From Clostridioides difficile (GTDB taxonomy: Bacteria > Bacillota > Clostridia > Peptostreptococcales > Peptostreptococcaceae), in assembly GCA_024919175.1 (NCBI GenBank), contig CP103804.1, positions 1,302,001 to 1,366,000 of the forward strand: a stretch of 64,000 nucleotides of DNA, written 5' to 3'. Shown here piece after piece: positions 44,610-52,150 of this stretch. The first letter of the stretch is position 1; every line of letters begins with the position of its first letter. Made by a program: the position numbers and the translations under genes. Under the pieces are notes generated by a model. That model saw only the letters and a list, made by a program, of their open reading frames with translations. It did no database searches and was not told the DNA's origin.

Positions 44610-44661
44610 AAAAGAAAGCTATGCTAAAATGGTGAAATCATTTAAAGTTAGCTTTCTTTTT
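44610..44661 (+). terminator. Terminator upstream of the mobile-element remnant
   Basis: AAAAGAAAGCTA / TAGCTTTCTTTT arms with TTTTTTA after, about 35 bp past the membrane-protein stop. Confidence 0.78.
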
Positions 44662-44775
44662 TATTTGATAGAGTTAACATTCTAATAAGTTTCAAAAGTT
44701 TATATAGAGTATTATTTATTATATGGTATTACTTAGTTAAAATAAATTATAAATATTAGATGTAGTTTGTAATTA

Positions 44776-46005
44776 TCAATCTAAACTGTAAAAAGTCTTT
44801 TTTGCCAGCAATCCTACTGCGGCAATTATAATTGCCGTTCCAATAAGCAGGATATAAACGTTGCCTGTAAACCTATCAAACAACACACCATACAGAGCCT
44901 GACCGAGCGGTTGACTACACATAACAACGGTACTCACATAGGCCATAATTTTCCCTAAAAGGTGGTTTGGTGTTTTCTGCTGTATGACAGACAGAATGAG
45001 TACAGAGAACATACAATAAAGTAATTGATTAGCTGAAAAAGCAATCGTTATCAGTAAATAAGAGGTGAATGTAGGTGCATTAAGTAAAAAAGTTAATCCA
45101 ACAGGCACCAAGAAAATCCCCATTAAAATCATAAAATAATATAGTTTTTTGGTTTTTAATTTGGTTCCAATAACACCGGCTGCAATACCGCCTAATATAC
45201 CTGCGGCACCTAAACACCCCTCTGTAATACCATAATGTTCTGCACTTAGTCCTAATGTAACCCGGATAAGATATGGTTTACCGACAATAGCAACAGCAGC
45301 AATGAAAAAAGAGATAGCTCCAGTAAAAAGAAGCGCTTTAAGAATATCGGGTTGATCTTTCACCATGAACTTCATACTGTCCTTAAAATCACTTTTAACA
45401 ATATGAACAATGTTCCCTTTCTCTGTTGGTGGCGTAAAAGGTATATGTATAAAAATCTCTAAAATAGAGGATAAGAAAAAACTGATACCGCTGATAACAA
45501 TGATAGGCCCCACACCAAACAGGCCATACAAAATACCTCCCAATACCGGGCCGAGCAAATTAGAAAAAGCCATAACCTGATTTACAACGGAATTTGCCTG
45601 AATTAAATGATTTTCTGTTTGAAGCAGTGGAACACTGGATTGTACTGATGGCTGGTAAAATGCCTGTATAAGTGAGAGTAAAATCAGTACAACTGCAATA
45701 GCGGGAACAGCCGAATTTTCATTAAGAATAAAACCAAAGATAAAGACGATTGCCGCCGTGGTAAAATCCAAAGCAACCATTATATTTCTTCGGTTCACTC
45801 TATCAGCCAACATTCCGCCAAACGGCGATAGAACGATGGTTGGGAGCATAGAAATAGCCATAATAGAGCCAAAAATTGTTGCCGACCCAGTGGCGTCGAG
45901 AATATAAAGCGAAAGAGCAAATCGCAGAATTACATTTCCAAATAATGAAATAATCTGCCCAACAACAACCATTGTAAAATTTTTGTTGAAAAGTTTCTGG
46001 TACAT
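44776..46005 (-). CDS. MFS exporter (macrolide-efflux-like)
   Basis: Major-facilitator exporter of 409 aa with 12 helices. VVGQIISLFGNVILRFALSL and the motif-A-like FGGMLADRVNRRNIM stretch resemble the MefA/MdtH-like drug-efflux branch. Ribosome site TAGGAGG before the ATG. Last gene of a minus-strand cargo operon behind TetR, an 89-aa and a 48-aa membrane protein; an inverted repeat lies just upstream. Drug specificity is unknown, so I give no resistance name. Composition differs from flanking chromosomal genes, in line with acquisition. Confidence 0.85.
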   Translation of the reverse strand: MYQKLFNKNFTMVVVGQIISLFGNVILRFALSLYILDATGSATIFGSIMAISMLPTIVLSPFGGMLADRVNRRNIMVALDFTTAAIVFIFGFILNENSAVPAIAVVLILLSLIQAFYQPSVQSSVPLLQTENHLIQANSVVNQVMAFSNLLGPVLGGILYGLFGVGPIIVISGISFFLSSILEIFIHIPFTPPTEKGNIVHIVKSDFKDSMKFMVKDQPDILKALLFTGAISFFIAAVAIVGKPYLIRVTLGLSAEHYGITEGCLGAAGILGGIAAGVIGTKLKTKKLYYFMILMGIFLVPVGLTFLLNAPTFTSYLLITIAFSANQLLYCMFSVLILSVIQQKTPNHLLGKIMAYVSTVVMCSQPLGQALYGVLFDRFTGNVYILLIGTAIIIAAVGLLAKKTFYSLD

Positions 46006-46032
46006 AAAATCCTCCTATTGTAGTTTAAAAGT

Positions 46033-46079
46033 ATTGACCTGCCATTGTCATATAGCTATATTTTCAATTACAGGTCAAT
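46033..46079. repeat. Inverted repeat upstream of the MFS gene
   Basis: ATTGACCTG (46033-46041) and CAGGTCAAT (46071-46079) are exact 9-bp complements 29 bp apart, with a TATAGCTATA palindrome between. On the minus strand TTGACC could act as -35 with TATATG as -10, so this may be operator plus promoter for the exporter. Confidence 0.55.
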
Positions 46080-46084
46080 CAGGG

Positions 46085-46231
46085 TTAATAGATGAAAATG
46101 CTTCGGATAAGAAATTTTGTGATTTTGATTAACATGGGAAAACCAAATTTAAGAATTGATTTTCCAAATAGGAGAACAACTATACTCGCTATCCCTAACA
46201 ACAAATCATTCTTTTCAAAATGGCTCTCCAT
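46085..46231 (-). CDS. 48-aa membrane miniprotein in exporter operon
   Basis: Reads MESHFEKNDLLLGIASIVVL and then another hydrophobic stretch, ending at TAA 46085. It starts 4 bp after the stop of the 89-aa gene, with AGAGGTGAG 3-10 bp ahead of the ATG and inside that upstream gene, so translation is probably coupled. One to two hydrophobic helices (about 10-22 and 32-45). No family recognised. It lies directly upstream of the exporter and may assist it. Confidence 0.6.
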   Translation of the reverse strand: MESHFEKNDLLLGIASIVVLLFGKSILKFGFPMLIKITKFLIRSIFIY

Positions 46232-46235
46232 AGGC

Positions 46236-46505
46236 TCACCTCTTTCTGAAAATAAAAAGTTCTATGGCATTGGCAGCTATGACAATTCCACCGCTGATTA
46301 AACAGACTTTTGCAGCGGTATTTTGCCCCTTTTCAAACAATGGATATGAGGCAGCCAACAAGCCTACTCCCGATAAGCAAGCAATACTCTTTCCAATCAT
46401 GCGAACAGGCCGATGTTTCCATGCGCGGTTTATGGAGTGGTCAAACTTATCGGCGGCACCCTCGATTGCATTTTCGATAACCTGTTCAAATCTTTCTTCT
46501 GTCAT
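46236..46505 (-). CDS. 89-aa membrane protein in exporter operon
   Basis: Small protein with an amphipathic N-terminus (FEQVIENAIEGAADKFDHSI), a basic stretch, and two hydrophobic segments (about 38-55 and 63-83) before FIFRKR. No characterised family recognised. AAGGAGG ribosome site before the ATG; a copy of the TetR-type operator lies 23 bp upstream, so it heads the exporter transcript. Co-occurrence with TetR and MFS suggests an accessory role in efflux or in anchoring (inference). Confidence 0.7.
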   Translation of the reverse strand: MTEERFEQVIENAIEGAADKFDHSINRAWKHRPVRMIGKSIACLSGVGLLAASYPLFEKGQNTAAKVCLISGGIVIAANAIELFIFRKR

Positions 46506-46527
46506 GGTAATGACCTCCTTTTTAATA

Positions 46528-46544
46528 CATTTGGTTGGTATGTA
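46528..46544. promoter_or_regulatory. TetR operator copy 2
   Basis: CATTTGGTTGGTATGTA shares 15 of 17 bases with the site at 47306-47322 and lies just upstream of the 89-aa/48-aa/MFS genes. It is embedded in an ATACAT...ATGTAT inverted repeat. Confidence 0.65.
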
Positions 46545-46609
46545 TATAAGTAATATTAAAAGGCTTAACGCCTAATTAATACCTTACGAATGAATGTATG
46601 TGATTAAAT

Positions 46610-46636
46610 AAAATTGCCTTTTGCAAGGCAATTTTA
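46610..46636 (-). terminator. Terminator after tetR
   Basis: AAAATTGCCTT / AAGGCAATTTT, perfect 11-bp stem with TTGC loop, directly after the minus-strand tetR stop (46638). Followed on that strand by TATTTAAT rather than a long T-run, but the stem itself ends in Ts. Confidence 0.75.
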
Positions 46637-46637
46637 T

Positions 46638-47285
46638 TTACTCTGCCGCTACAATCTCCTTAAAATAATGGTCTGCCATTTCCTTAATTTCATCATCAAT
46701 CAGCGAAACGCCCATCGCCTCAAGCATGGTACAAATACAGAGAAATTTATTCATTATTTCAGTAGCCGACGCAGGATAAACAGAGGGAGCTAACCACAAA
46801 TTAGTCAATAAAGGAAGTAACTCGGAAAGTTCTTTTGCATAGCTCGTGTGAATTGAACCGTCCCGCTGACCTTCCTCTATTAGCTCTAACCACAGGGGTG
46901 CAATCAATCGTCTATCGGTATCAATCATTCCAGCTAAAATTCGTGGATTTTTCAAAACAGGTATACTATGTTTGCTTATTTCTGCCCTATCCGCATCGGC
47001 ATGATTAATTTTAATAACTTCGCGCATTTTTTGTAAACCATTTAATTCTTTTCGCTGTTTGGCAATCGTAAAAGGGTTGTTATCAAAAAACATTTTTTCG
47101 CCTAAAGCATCCATAATTTCTTCTTTAGACTTGAAATGATGATAAATTGCTCCTTTGGTTAAGCCGCCTAGCTCATTTACGATATCTTGAATGGTTGTAT
47201 CATCATATCCTTTTTCCATAAATAACCGTTGAGAAACCTCTAATATTTTTTCCACGGTAACTTCGGGATATTTATTACGAGCCAT
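46638..47285 (-). CDS. TetR family regulator of the exporter operon
   Basis: DNA-binding repressor (215 aa): N-terminal helix-turn-helix TIQDIVNELGGLTKGAIYHHFKSKEE (quoted in part), followed by a ligand-binding helical domain without recognised specificity. The open frame extends to 47363, but AAGGAGG before the ATG at 47285 and homology of the MARNKYPEVT start fix the shorter form. Matching operator-like sequences occur 21 bp upstream of its own start and again before the 89-aa gene, so it probably represses itself and the exporter genes. Confidence 0.88.
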   Translation of the reverse strand: MARNKYPEVTVEKILEVSQRLFMEKGYDDTTIQDIVNELGGLTKGAIYHHFKSKEEIMDALGEKMFFDNNPFTIAKQRKELNGLQKMREVIKINHADADRAEISKHSIPVLKNPRILAGMIDTDRRLIAPLWLELIEEGQRDGSIHTSYAKELSELLPLLTNLWLAPSVYPASATEIMNKFLCICTMLEAMGVSLIDDEIKEMADHYFKEIVAAE

Positions 47286-47305
47286 AGCGAGCCTCCTTTC
47301 TTCAA

Positions 47306-47322
47306 CATTCGTTTGGTATGTA
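47306..47322. promoter_or_regulatory. TetR operator copy 1
   Basis: CATTCGTTTGGTATGTA, upstream of tetR and next to a TATACTATG-like -10 region; 15/17 match to 46528-46544. Confidence 0.65.
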
Positions 47323-47469
47323 ACTGCATTATATACTATGCACAACCCGTTGTCAAGATACATTCTCTCGGTATTTATAAATAAATATGCTCTATTACTG
47401 TCAACACTATGAAATGTGTACTCATATCTAAAAAGAAAGGTGAATTGTAAAATGTAATAGGGTGATATT

Positions 47470-47603
47470 ATGAAGCGAGAAATTGAGAAATACGATTTTA
47501 AGGCTTTCGGTCAAGCCATTAAAGCAGCAAGAAAAGCAAAGGGTTATTCAAGGAACGGTTAGCGGAAAAGCTGAACATTGCGACCCACTATATTGCGTCG
47601 ATA
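47470..47603 (+). pseudogene. Truncated, frameshifted Xre-type regulator of a Tn916/Tn1549-like element
   Basis: Starts MKREIEKYDFKAFGQAIKAA, the opening of a helix-turn-helix regulator common in these elements. A one-base loss near 47553 (AGG-GAA-CGG has become AGG-AAC-GG) brings an early TAG at 47560. The second frame then continues as ERLAEKLNIATHYIASI up to 47603, where similarity stops abruptly at the junction with the minus-strand replication gene. Both frameshift and truncation make it nonfunctional. Confidence 0.75.
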
Positions 47604-47773
47604 CTTTCCCGGTTGATGTAGGATAGTTCCGTAAGGGTATAGTCCCAATTCTCCGGCAAGGAAAGCATTTGCGACAACAAGCCTTTTGCTTTTAGCGTCA
47701 GCTCCTTGTTGTGTAAGTGGTGGTTGCTCATTACGGTATAGACTTTGTTTCGTTCCACCCGGAAAACTGCCAT
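47588..47773 (-). pseudogene. Truncated replication-initiator-A-type protein
   Basis: Minus-strand fragment reading MAVFRVERNKVYTVMSNHHL, then LTLKAKGLLSQMLSLPENWD and SYINRESIDAI before a TAG created at the fusion point. It matches the N-terminal winged-helix region of replication initiator proteins of Tn1549-like elements, normally well over 200 aa; only 61 residues remain. A good GGAGCTGATGAAAC site precedes the ATG. The cut end overlaps the broken xre fragment. Confidence 0.75.
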
Positions 47774-47988
47774 GTTTCATCAGCTCCTTTCGCTGTGGTT
47801 TGGTTACGCAGTGAAACAGCGTTTTTGAGGGAAAAGGTATAAACACCTTGCCGCCTTAAAAACGCGCCCGCAAAGCCGCATACTGCAAGGCTTTTTTTGC
47901 CCTACTGCGTAACAAAGGGCATGAAAAAAGCGGCGTTCCTGTTCTTCCGTGTGGAAGTAAGAAACGCTGCTTGTGCGGGTGCGCTGAT

Positions 47989-48348
47989 TTAATTGTCCTC
48001 GGCTATGAGGTCTTGCATGACCTCGCCAAAGTCTGCCGTAAAGAAAAAGATGAAGTATTCCAAAACGGCGAGATCTGCGTCCATCGGCTCGGCTTCCTCG
48101 GAGAATGGCAAGCCCATAAGCCCATAAAGCATTTTGATGATTTTGAACAGCTTGCCCCGGCCTGCAGGGGTGTTCATGGTAACGAGAATATCCGTTAGGC
48201 GGTTGACCGTTTCCATGTCGCCGCCTGTCGTTACCCATACCATTTCCGCTAATGGCTGCGTGATTGCCCCGGCTACAAGGTTTATCTTATCCTTGCTCAT
48301 TGTGCCGGATTGCAGTATAATACCCTTACTCAATAACTGGTCTTTCAA
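47989..48348 (-). CDS. Conserved 119-aa mobile-element protein
   Basis: Small acidic soluble protein starting MKDQLLSKGIILQSGTMSKD and ending FGEVMQDLIAEDN. Its G+C-rich codons and position beside replication-gene debris match conserved proteins of unknown function in Tn1549-like elements. It starts with TTG at 48348 behind GGAGGACACC. Frame is intact over its length. No function can be given; the 215 bp between it and the replication fragment hold only element leader sequence. Confidence 0.65.
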   Translation of the reverse strand: MKDQLLSKGIILQSGTMSKDKINLVAGAITQPLAEMVWVTTGGDMETVNRLTDILVTMNTPAGRGKLFKIIKMLYGLMGLPFSEEAEPMDADLAVLEYFIFFFTADFGEVMQDLIAEDN

Positions 48349-48562
48349 GGTGTCCTCCTTTCAATTTTGCCCCTTGTGCGTGACGCTTTTTTTACGCTCG
48401 CGCTTACAAAAAGGACTTATAAAGAGATATGGCAGGATTTAAGCAGAAACGGCTAAAATCCTTGATTTACAAGGGTTTCACCGTTTCTTTATAAAGACTT
48501 ATAAGAAGTTATAAGACGATTTTCGTCTGCAAAATCAATAGAAAATGAGGGGTGATTGAATA

Positions 48563-49579
48563 ATGAGTAAAATAAGATTTTGTATTATTGGTACAAGTAG
48601 TATAGCAAAACTATTTTTAAGGGCTGCATCTAGGGTTGAAGAGTTTGAACTAGTTGCTGTATATTCAAGAGATTTAGAAAAAGCTAAGGAATTTGGAAAG
48701 ATACATGGAGCAAGTCTGTTTTTTGACGATTTAGAAACAATGGCCAAATCAGATGATATAGATGCTATATACATAGCTTCTCCAAACGCAATGCATTCAA
48801 AGCAAGCTATTACTTGTTTAAAACACAAAAAACATGTGCTGTGTGAAAAATCATTAGCGTCTAACTTAGAAGAAGTAAAATTAATGATAAAGGTTGCAAA
48901 TGACAATAATGTATTGCTTATGGAAGCTATGAGAATTACATGTGTTCCAAATTTTAAAGCAGTTAAAGAAAATTTACATAAGATAGGTAAAATAAGAAGA
49001 TTCTTTGGAAGCTATTGTCAGTATTCTTCAAGATATGATAAATATAAAAATGGAATTATAGAAAATGCATTTAAAAAAGAACTGTCAAATGGTTCATTGA
49101 TGGATATTGGAGTGTACTGCATACACCCTATGGTGAATCTATTTGGAGTTCCAAAAGCTGTAAAAGCATTTTCTCATATACTTCAAACTGGAGTAGATGG
49201 AGAAGGCTTAGCTATATTCCAATATGACGATATGGATGCAGTAGTTCAGTATTCTAAAATAGCTGATTCTTACATACCATCTGAGATACAAGGAGAAAAG
49301 GGAAGTATAATAATTGAAAAACTTAATTTGTTTGAAAAGGTAGTTATTAAATATAAAGATGGAACTGAAGAAGATATATCTGTTTTAAAGGAAAAAGAAG
49401 AAGAGAAACCTAGGGAAATAGAAGGAATATATCATGAACTTATTGAGTTTATAACTCTTATAAATAATAATAAAATAGAGTCTAATATAAACTCACATGA
49501 AAATTCAAAGATAGTAATGGGAATTATGGATGAGATAAGAAGACAAGGAAATATTGTATATCCAGCTGATAGTATGTAA
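48563..49579 (+). CDS. Gfo/Idh/MocA-family oxidoreductase
   Basis: NAD(P)-dependent oxidoreductase of 338 aa: N-terminal Rossmann fold IRFCIIGTSSIAKLFLRAA, the cofactor/substrate motif HVLCEKSLASN (EKS where EKP is usual), and MDIGVYCIHPMVNLFG in the C-terminal domain. Acts typically on sugars or cyclitols. GAGGGG precedes the ATG. A second, related gene follows after 46 bp, perhaps an old duplication with diverged specificity. The gene sits directly against the right edge of the mobile remnant and has lost any upstream chromosomal neighbour. Confidence 0.85.
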   Translation: MSKIRFCIIGTSSIAKLFLRAASRVEEFELVAVYSRDLEKAKEFGKIHGASLFFDDLETMAKSDDIDAIYIASPNAMHSKQAITCLKHKKHVLCEKSLASNLEEVKLMIKVANDNNVLLMEAMRITCVPNFKAVKENLHKIGKIRRFFGSYCQYSSRYDKYKNGIIENAFKKELSNGSLMDIGVYCIHPMVNLFGVPKAVKAFSHILQTGVDGEGLAIFQYDDMDAVVQYSKIADSYIPSEIQGEKGSIIIEKLNLFEKVVIKYKDGTEEDISVLKEKEEEKPREIEGIYHELIEFITLINNNKIESNINSHENSKIVMGIMDEIRRQGNIVYPADSM

Positions 49580-49625
49580 CTCATTTAAAAATATATAATA
49601 ATCTATAAGATATGAGGTGGTAAGT

Positions 49626-50597
49626 ATGGAGAATATAAATTGGGCTATATTGGGTCCTGGAACTATTGCATCAGAATTTGCACAAGCCATGAGCGAGGTG
49701 AATTGTAAAGTGTATGCTGTTGCTTCAAGAAGCTTTGAAAGAGCAAAAAACTTTGCAAATAAGTTTGGTATAGAAAATGTGTATGATGATTATGATAAAA
49801 TACTAGAGAATAAGAATATAGATGTAGTGTATATATCTACTCCACATTGTAACCACTATGAATATATAATGAAAAGTCTACAAAATGGTAAACATGTCTT
49901 GTGTGAAAAAGCTATAACAGTAAATGGAAGTCAACTAAGTGATATTGTAACCCTAGCTATTGAAAAAAACTTAATAGTAGCAGAGGCAATGACTATTTAT
50001 TATATGCCTTTATATAAAAAATTAAAGGAGATAATAGAATCTGGAAGTTTAGGAAAAATTAAAATGATACAAGTATCCTTTGGAAGTTGTAAGGATTATG
50101 ATGTTAATAATAGATTTTTTAGTCAAGATTTAGCTGGTGGGGCATTGCTTGATATTGGTACATATGCACTTTCATTTACTAGACACTTTATGTCAACACA
50201 ACCAAATGAAATTTTAACAACTGTTAAGAATTTCGAAACAGGCGTGGATGAACAATCTGGAATAATTTTAAAAAATTCTAATGATGAGATGGCTGTAATA
50301 TCATTGACTATGAGAGCTAAAATGCCTAAAAGAGGTATTGTTTCATGTGAATTAGGATTTATAACTGTAGAAAATTTTCCAAGAGCATCGAAGGCTACAA
50401 TAACTTATACAGATGGTGGAAGAGTTGAAACTCTAGAATATGGTGATACGGAAAAAGCTTTAAAATATGAAATTGAATATGTTAACAATTGTATATCAAA
50501 CAAAATAAAAGCTGATACTTTAGAATCATCTATAGATGTCATGAATTTAATGGATGAAATAAGAAAGCAATGGGGCTTAAGATATACCTTTGAATAA
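49626..50597 (+). CDS. Gfo/Idh/MocA-family oxidoreductase, second copy
   Basis: Oxidoreductase of 323 aa, related to the preceding gene: WAILGPGTIASEFAQAM Rossmann start, HVLCEKAITVNG in the EKP position, and LLDIGTYALSFTRHFM. Both copies show non-proline residues in the EKP motif. The frame opens at GTG 49617, but GAGGTGG is better placed for ATG 49626. Sugar-type substrate expected from family; no linked transporter or kinase is present to narrow it. Confidence 0.85.
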   Translation: MENINWAILGPGTIASEFAQAMSEVNCKVYAVASRSFERAKNFANKFGIENVYDDYDKILENKNIDVVYISTPHCNHYEYIMKSLQNGKHVLCEKAITVNGSQLSDIVTLAIEKNLIVAEAMTIYYMPLYKKLKEIIESGSLGKIKMIQVSFGSCKDYDVNNRFFSQDLAGGALLDIGTYALSFTRHFMSTQPNEILTTVKNFETGVDEQSGIILKNSNDEMAVISLTMRAKMPKRGIVSCELGFITVENFPRASKATITYTDGGRVETLEYGDTEKALKYEIEYVNNCISNKIKADTLESSIDVMNLMDEIRKQWGLRYTFE

Positions 50598-50656
50598 ATT
50601 TAATTTTAAAATAAGTTAAGTTGTATACATAATTAAGTATTAAAATGTCAAATTAT

Positions 50657-50714
50657 AAAAAGAAGAAAATCACTAAAAAGATTCCTTTTTCAGTGATTTT
50701 CTTCTTTTTTTTTA
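50657..50714. terminator. Terminator between oxidoreductases and dlt operon
   Basis: AAAGAAGAAAATCACT / AGTGATTTTCTTCTTT arms, then TTTTTT; 60 bp past the stop. Confidence 0.85.
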
Positions 50715-50839
50715 CAAATTTGTAACAGAATAAAAAAAAGTTTTGGAGATTTTATTACAATTTTGTAGTTGAATATATAAATCAAAACTAATATGATTAA
50801 TAATAACATAAATTTGAATATTTTTAGAGGAGAGAAAAT

Positions 50840-52030
50840 ATGAGAAAATTGGTATACTTTATTACACCATTTATAATAGGCGTAGTATTTTTATTTGGGT
50901 TAGACAAATTTCTTGATTCTAAAACTGATGAACTTTTGAGGGAGAAAAATCTACTTCCAATTATGGATGATACTTTAAGTGATATAAAGGATAAAGGTGT
51001 TACAGCAAATAATCATTTTTTAAGAGAAAAAGATATTATGATTTTGGGGTCATCAGAACTTAGTAATTCAACAAAACAACATCCAAAGTACTATTTTAAT
51101 ACGGATAGGAGTAAAAATAAGGTATTTGCAATTGGTAGAGCTTATACTCAGACATTACAAGATGCTGCAGTATTAGGGAGTATGAATCCTAATATTGATA
51201 ATAAGAAGGTTGTCTTGTTAGTTTCTATGCAATGGTTTATGGAAAAAGATGGAGTCACAAGTCACCATTACCAGTCTAGGTTTTCACCAATACAATTTTA
51301 TCGTTTTTTAGATAATCCAAAGATATCTAAACAAAATAAGATTGAATATGTAAAAAAATCAAGTAAGCTTTTATGGGGCAGTGAGGAATATAAAGCAGAA
51401 GCATTGTACGCCAAGCTATATGAACCTAAGACCGTACCTGAAAAAGTTGAGAAGGCGTTGCTAGAGCCTTATTTTCAAGGGAGAAAATACTGTATAGAGC
51501 TTAAAGAAAAAGGGATACTTTATAAGAAATTAATTAGACTAGATAAACACAAAAAAGAAGGAAGACAAAAACCTATAAATTGGTCACATGAGAAAAAGAA
51601 AGCAATTGAAGATGCTAAAAAGAGAGTAGGTAACAATCCTCTAAACATTGATAAGTATTATTACAATGAACATTTTAAAGATGGTCTAGAGCAGTATAGA
51701 GGAAGAGATAAGGGTGTAAACTTAGTAACATCTAAAGAATTTGAAAGTTATAATCTTTTATTAAATGTCTGTGGGGATTTAGATATTAAGCCAGTTGTTG
51801 TATTAATCCCAAGTATGGGTAAATTCTATGACCTAACTGGTATTTCTGAAAAGCAAAGAAATCAGTTTTATGATAAGGCACAGAACATAGCAGAAAGTAA
51901 AGGATTTGAAGTTATGAATCTTAAAGATAAAGGGTCAGATAAATATTACTTAAGAGATGTAATGCATCTTGGAACGAAAGGATGGGTAGATGTCTGTGAG
52001 AGATTATTTAAAATATTTAAAGAGCAATAA
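50840..52030 (+). CDS. dltD: D-alanylation protein DltD
   Basis: Membrane-anchored extracytoplasmic protein (396 aa) needed for transfer of D-alanine onto teichoic acids. N-terminal anchor helix (about 5-23, VYFITPFIIGVVFLFG), nucleophile segment IMILGSSELSNST with Ser, and DVMHLGTKGW providing Asp and His, as in the DltD Ser-Asp-His site. AGAGGAGAG precedes the ATG. Here dltD heads the operon, whereas in Bacillus and Staphylococcus it is last. Its last 35 bp overlap the dltX frame. Confidence 0.92.
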   Translation: MRKLVYFITPFIIGVVFLFGLDKFLDSKTDELLREKNLLPIMDDTLSDIKDKGVTANNHFLREKDIMILGSSELSNSTKQHPKYYFNTDRSKNKVFAIGRAYTQTLQDAAVLGSMNPNIDNKKVVLLVSMQWFMEKDGVTSHHYQSRFSPIQFYRFLDNPKISKQNKIEYVKKSSKLLWGSEEYKAEALYAKLYEPKTVPEKVEKALLEPYFQGRKYCIELKEKGILYKKLIRLDKHKKEGRQKPINWSHEKKKAIEDAKKRVGNNPLNIDKYYYNEHFKDGLEQYRGRDKGVNLVTSKEFESYNLLLNVCGDLDIKPVVVLIPSMGKFYDLTGISEKQRNQFYDKAQNIAESKGFEVMNLKDKGSDKYYLRDVMHLGTKGWVDVCERLFKIFKEQ

Positions 52031-52136
52031 AGAACTAGTAACTAGTATTTGTTTAACTATGATTATAATATTGGCAATAGGTGTTTTAACATTTACACCA
52101 TTTAAAGAGTTGCCATTTATTTATAATGGATTTTAA
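51996..52136 (+). CDS. dltX: DltX, small D-alanylation membrane peptide
   Basis: A 46-codon frame reading (GTG) RDYLKYLKSNKELVTSICLT, then one hydrophobic helix, and ending PFIYNGF. The terminal F-I-Y-N-x-F motif is the hallmark of DltX, whose C-terminus is proposed to carry D-alanine on the outer face with DltB and DltD. It starts inside dltD in another frame and ends 14 bp before dltA. The start is weak (GTG, poor ribosome site), but TM plus motif plus position leave little doubt. An internal ATG at 52059 would remove most of the helix. Confidence 0.8.
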   Translation: MRDYLKYLKSNKELVTSICLTMIIILAIGVLTFTPFKELPFIYNGF

Positions 52137-52150
52137 AGGAGAATTTTTAT

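Larger units (their letters stand above)
44760..48540. mobile_element. Decayed integrative-conjugative-element remnant with exporter cargo
   Basis: The block differs from its surroundings in base composition (clearly more G+C, strongest at 47.5-48.4 kb) and codon choice. It holds a TetR-MFS cargo operon, the start of an Xre-type regulator typical of Tn916/Tn1549-like elements, the start of a replication-initiator-A-type protein and a conserved 119-aa element protein. Neither integrase, relaxase nor conjugation genes remain. Ends were not defined by direct repeats; both limits are approximate. Confidence 0.7.

Noticed and set aside
44776..46005. Naming the exporter as a macrolide or tetracycline resistance gene
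   Set aside because: Only general MFS features are visible; specificity cannot be assigned.
46092..46301. 69-aa plus-strand frame
   Set aside because: Antisense to the 48-aa and 89-aa minus-strand genes, which have ribosome sites and coupled spacing.
47804..48238. 144-aa minus-strand frame rich in Arg/His/Gly
   Set aside because: Out-of-frame reading of the 119-aa element gene; the other frame has a ribosome site and normal composition.
47971..48442. Plus-strand frames of 75 and 102 aa in the mobile remnant
   Set aside because: Antisense to the 119-aa gene and its leader; no ribosome sites.
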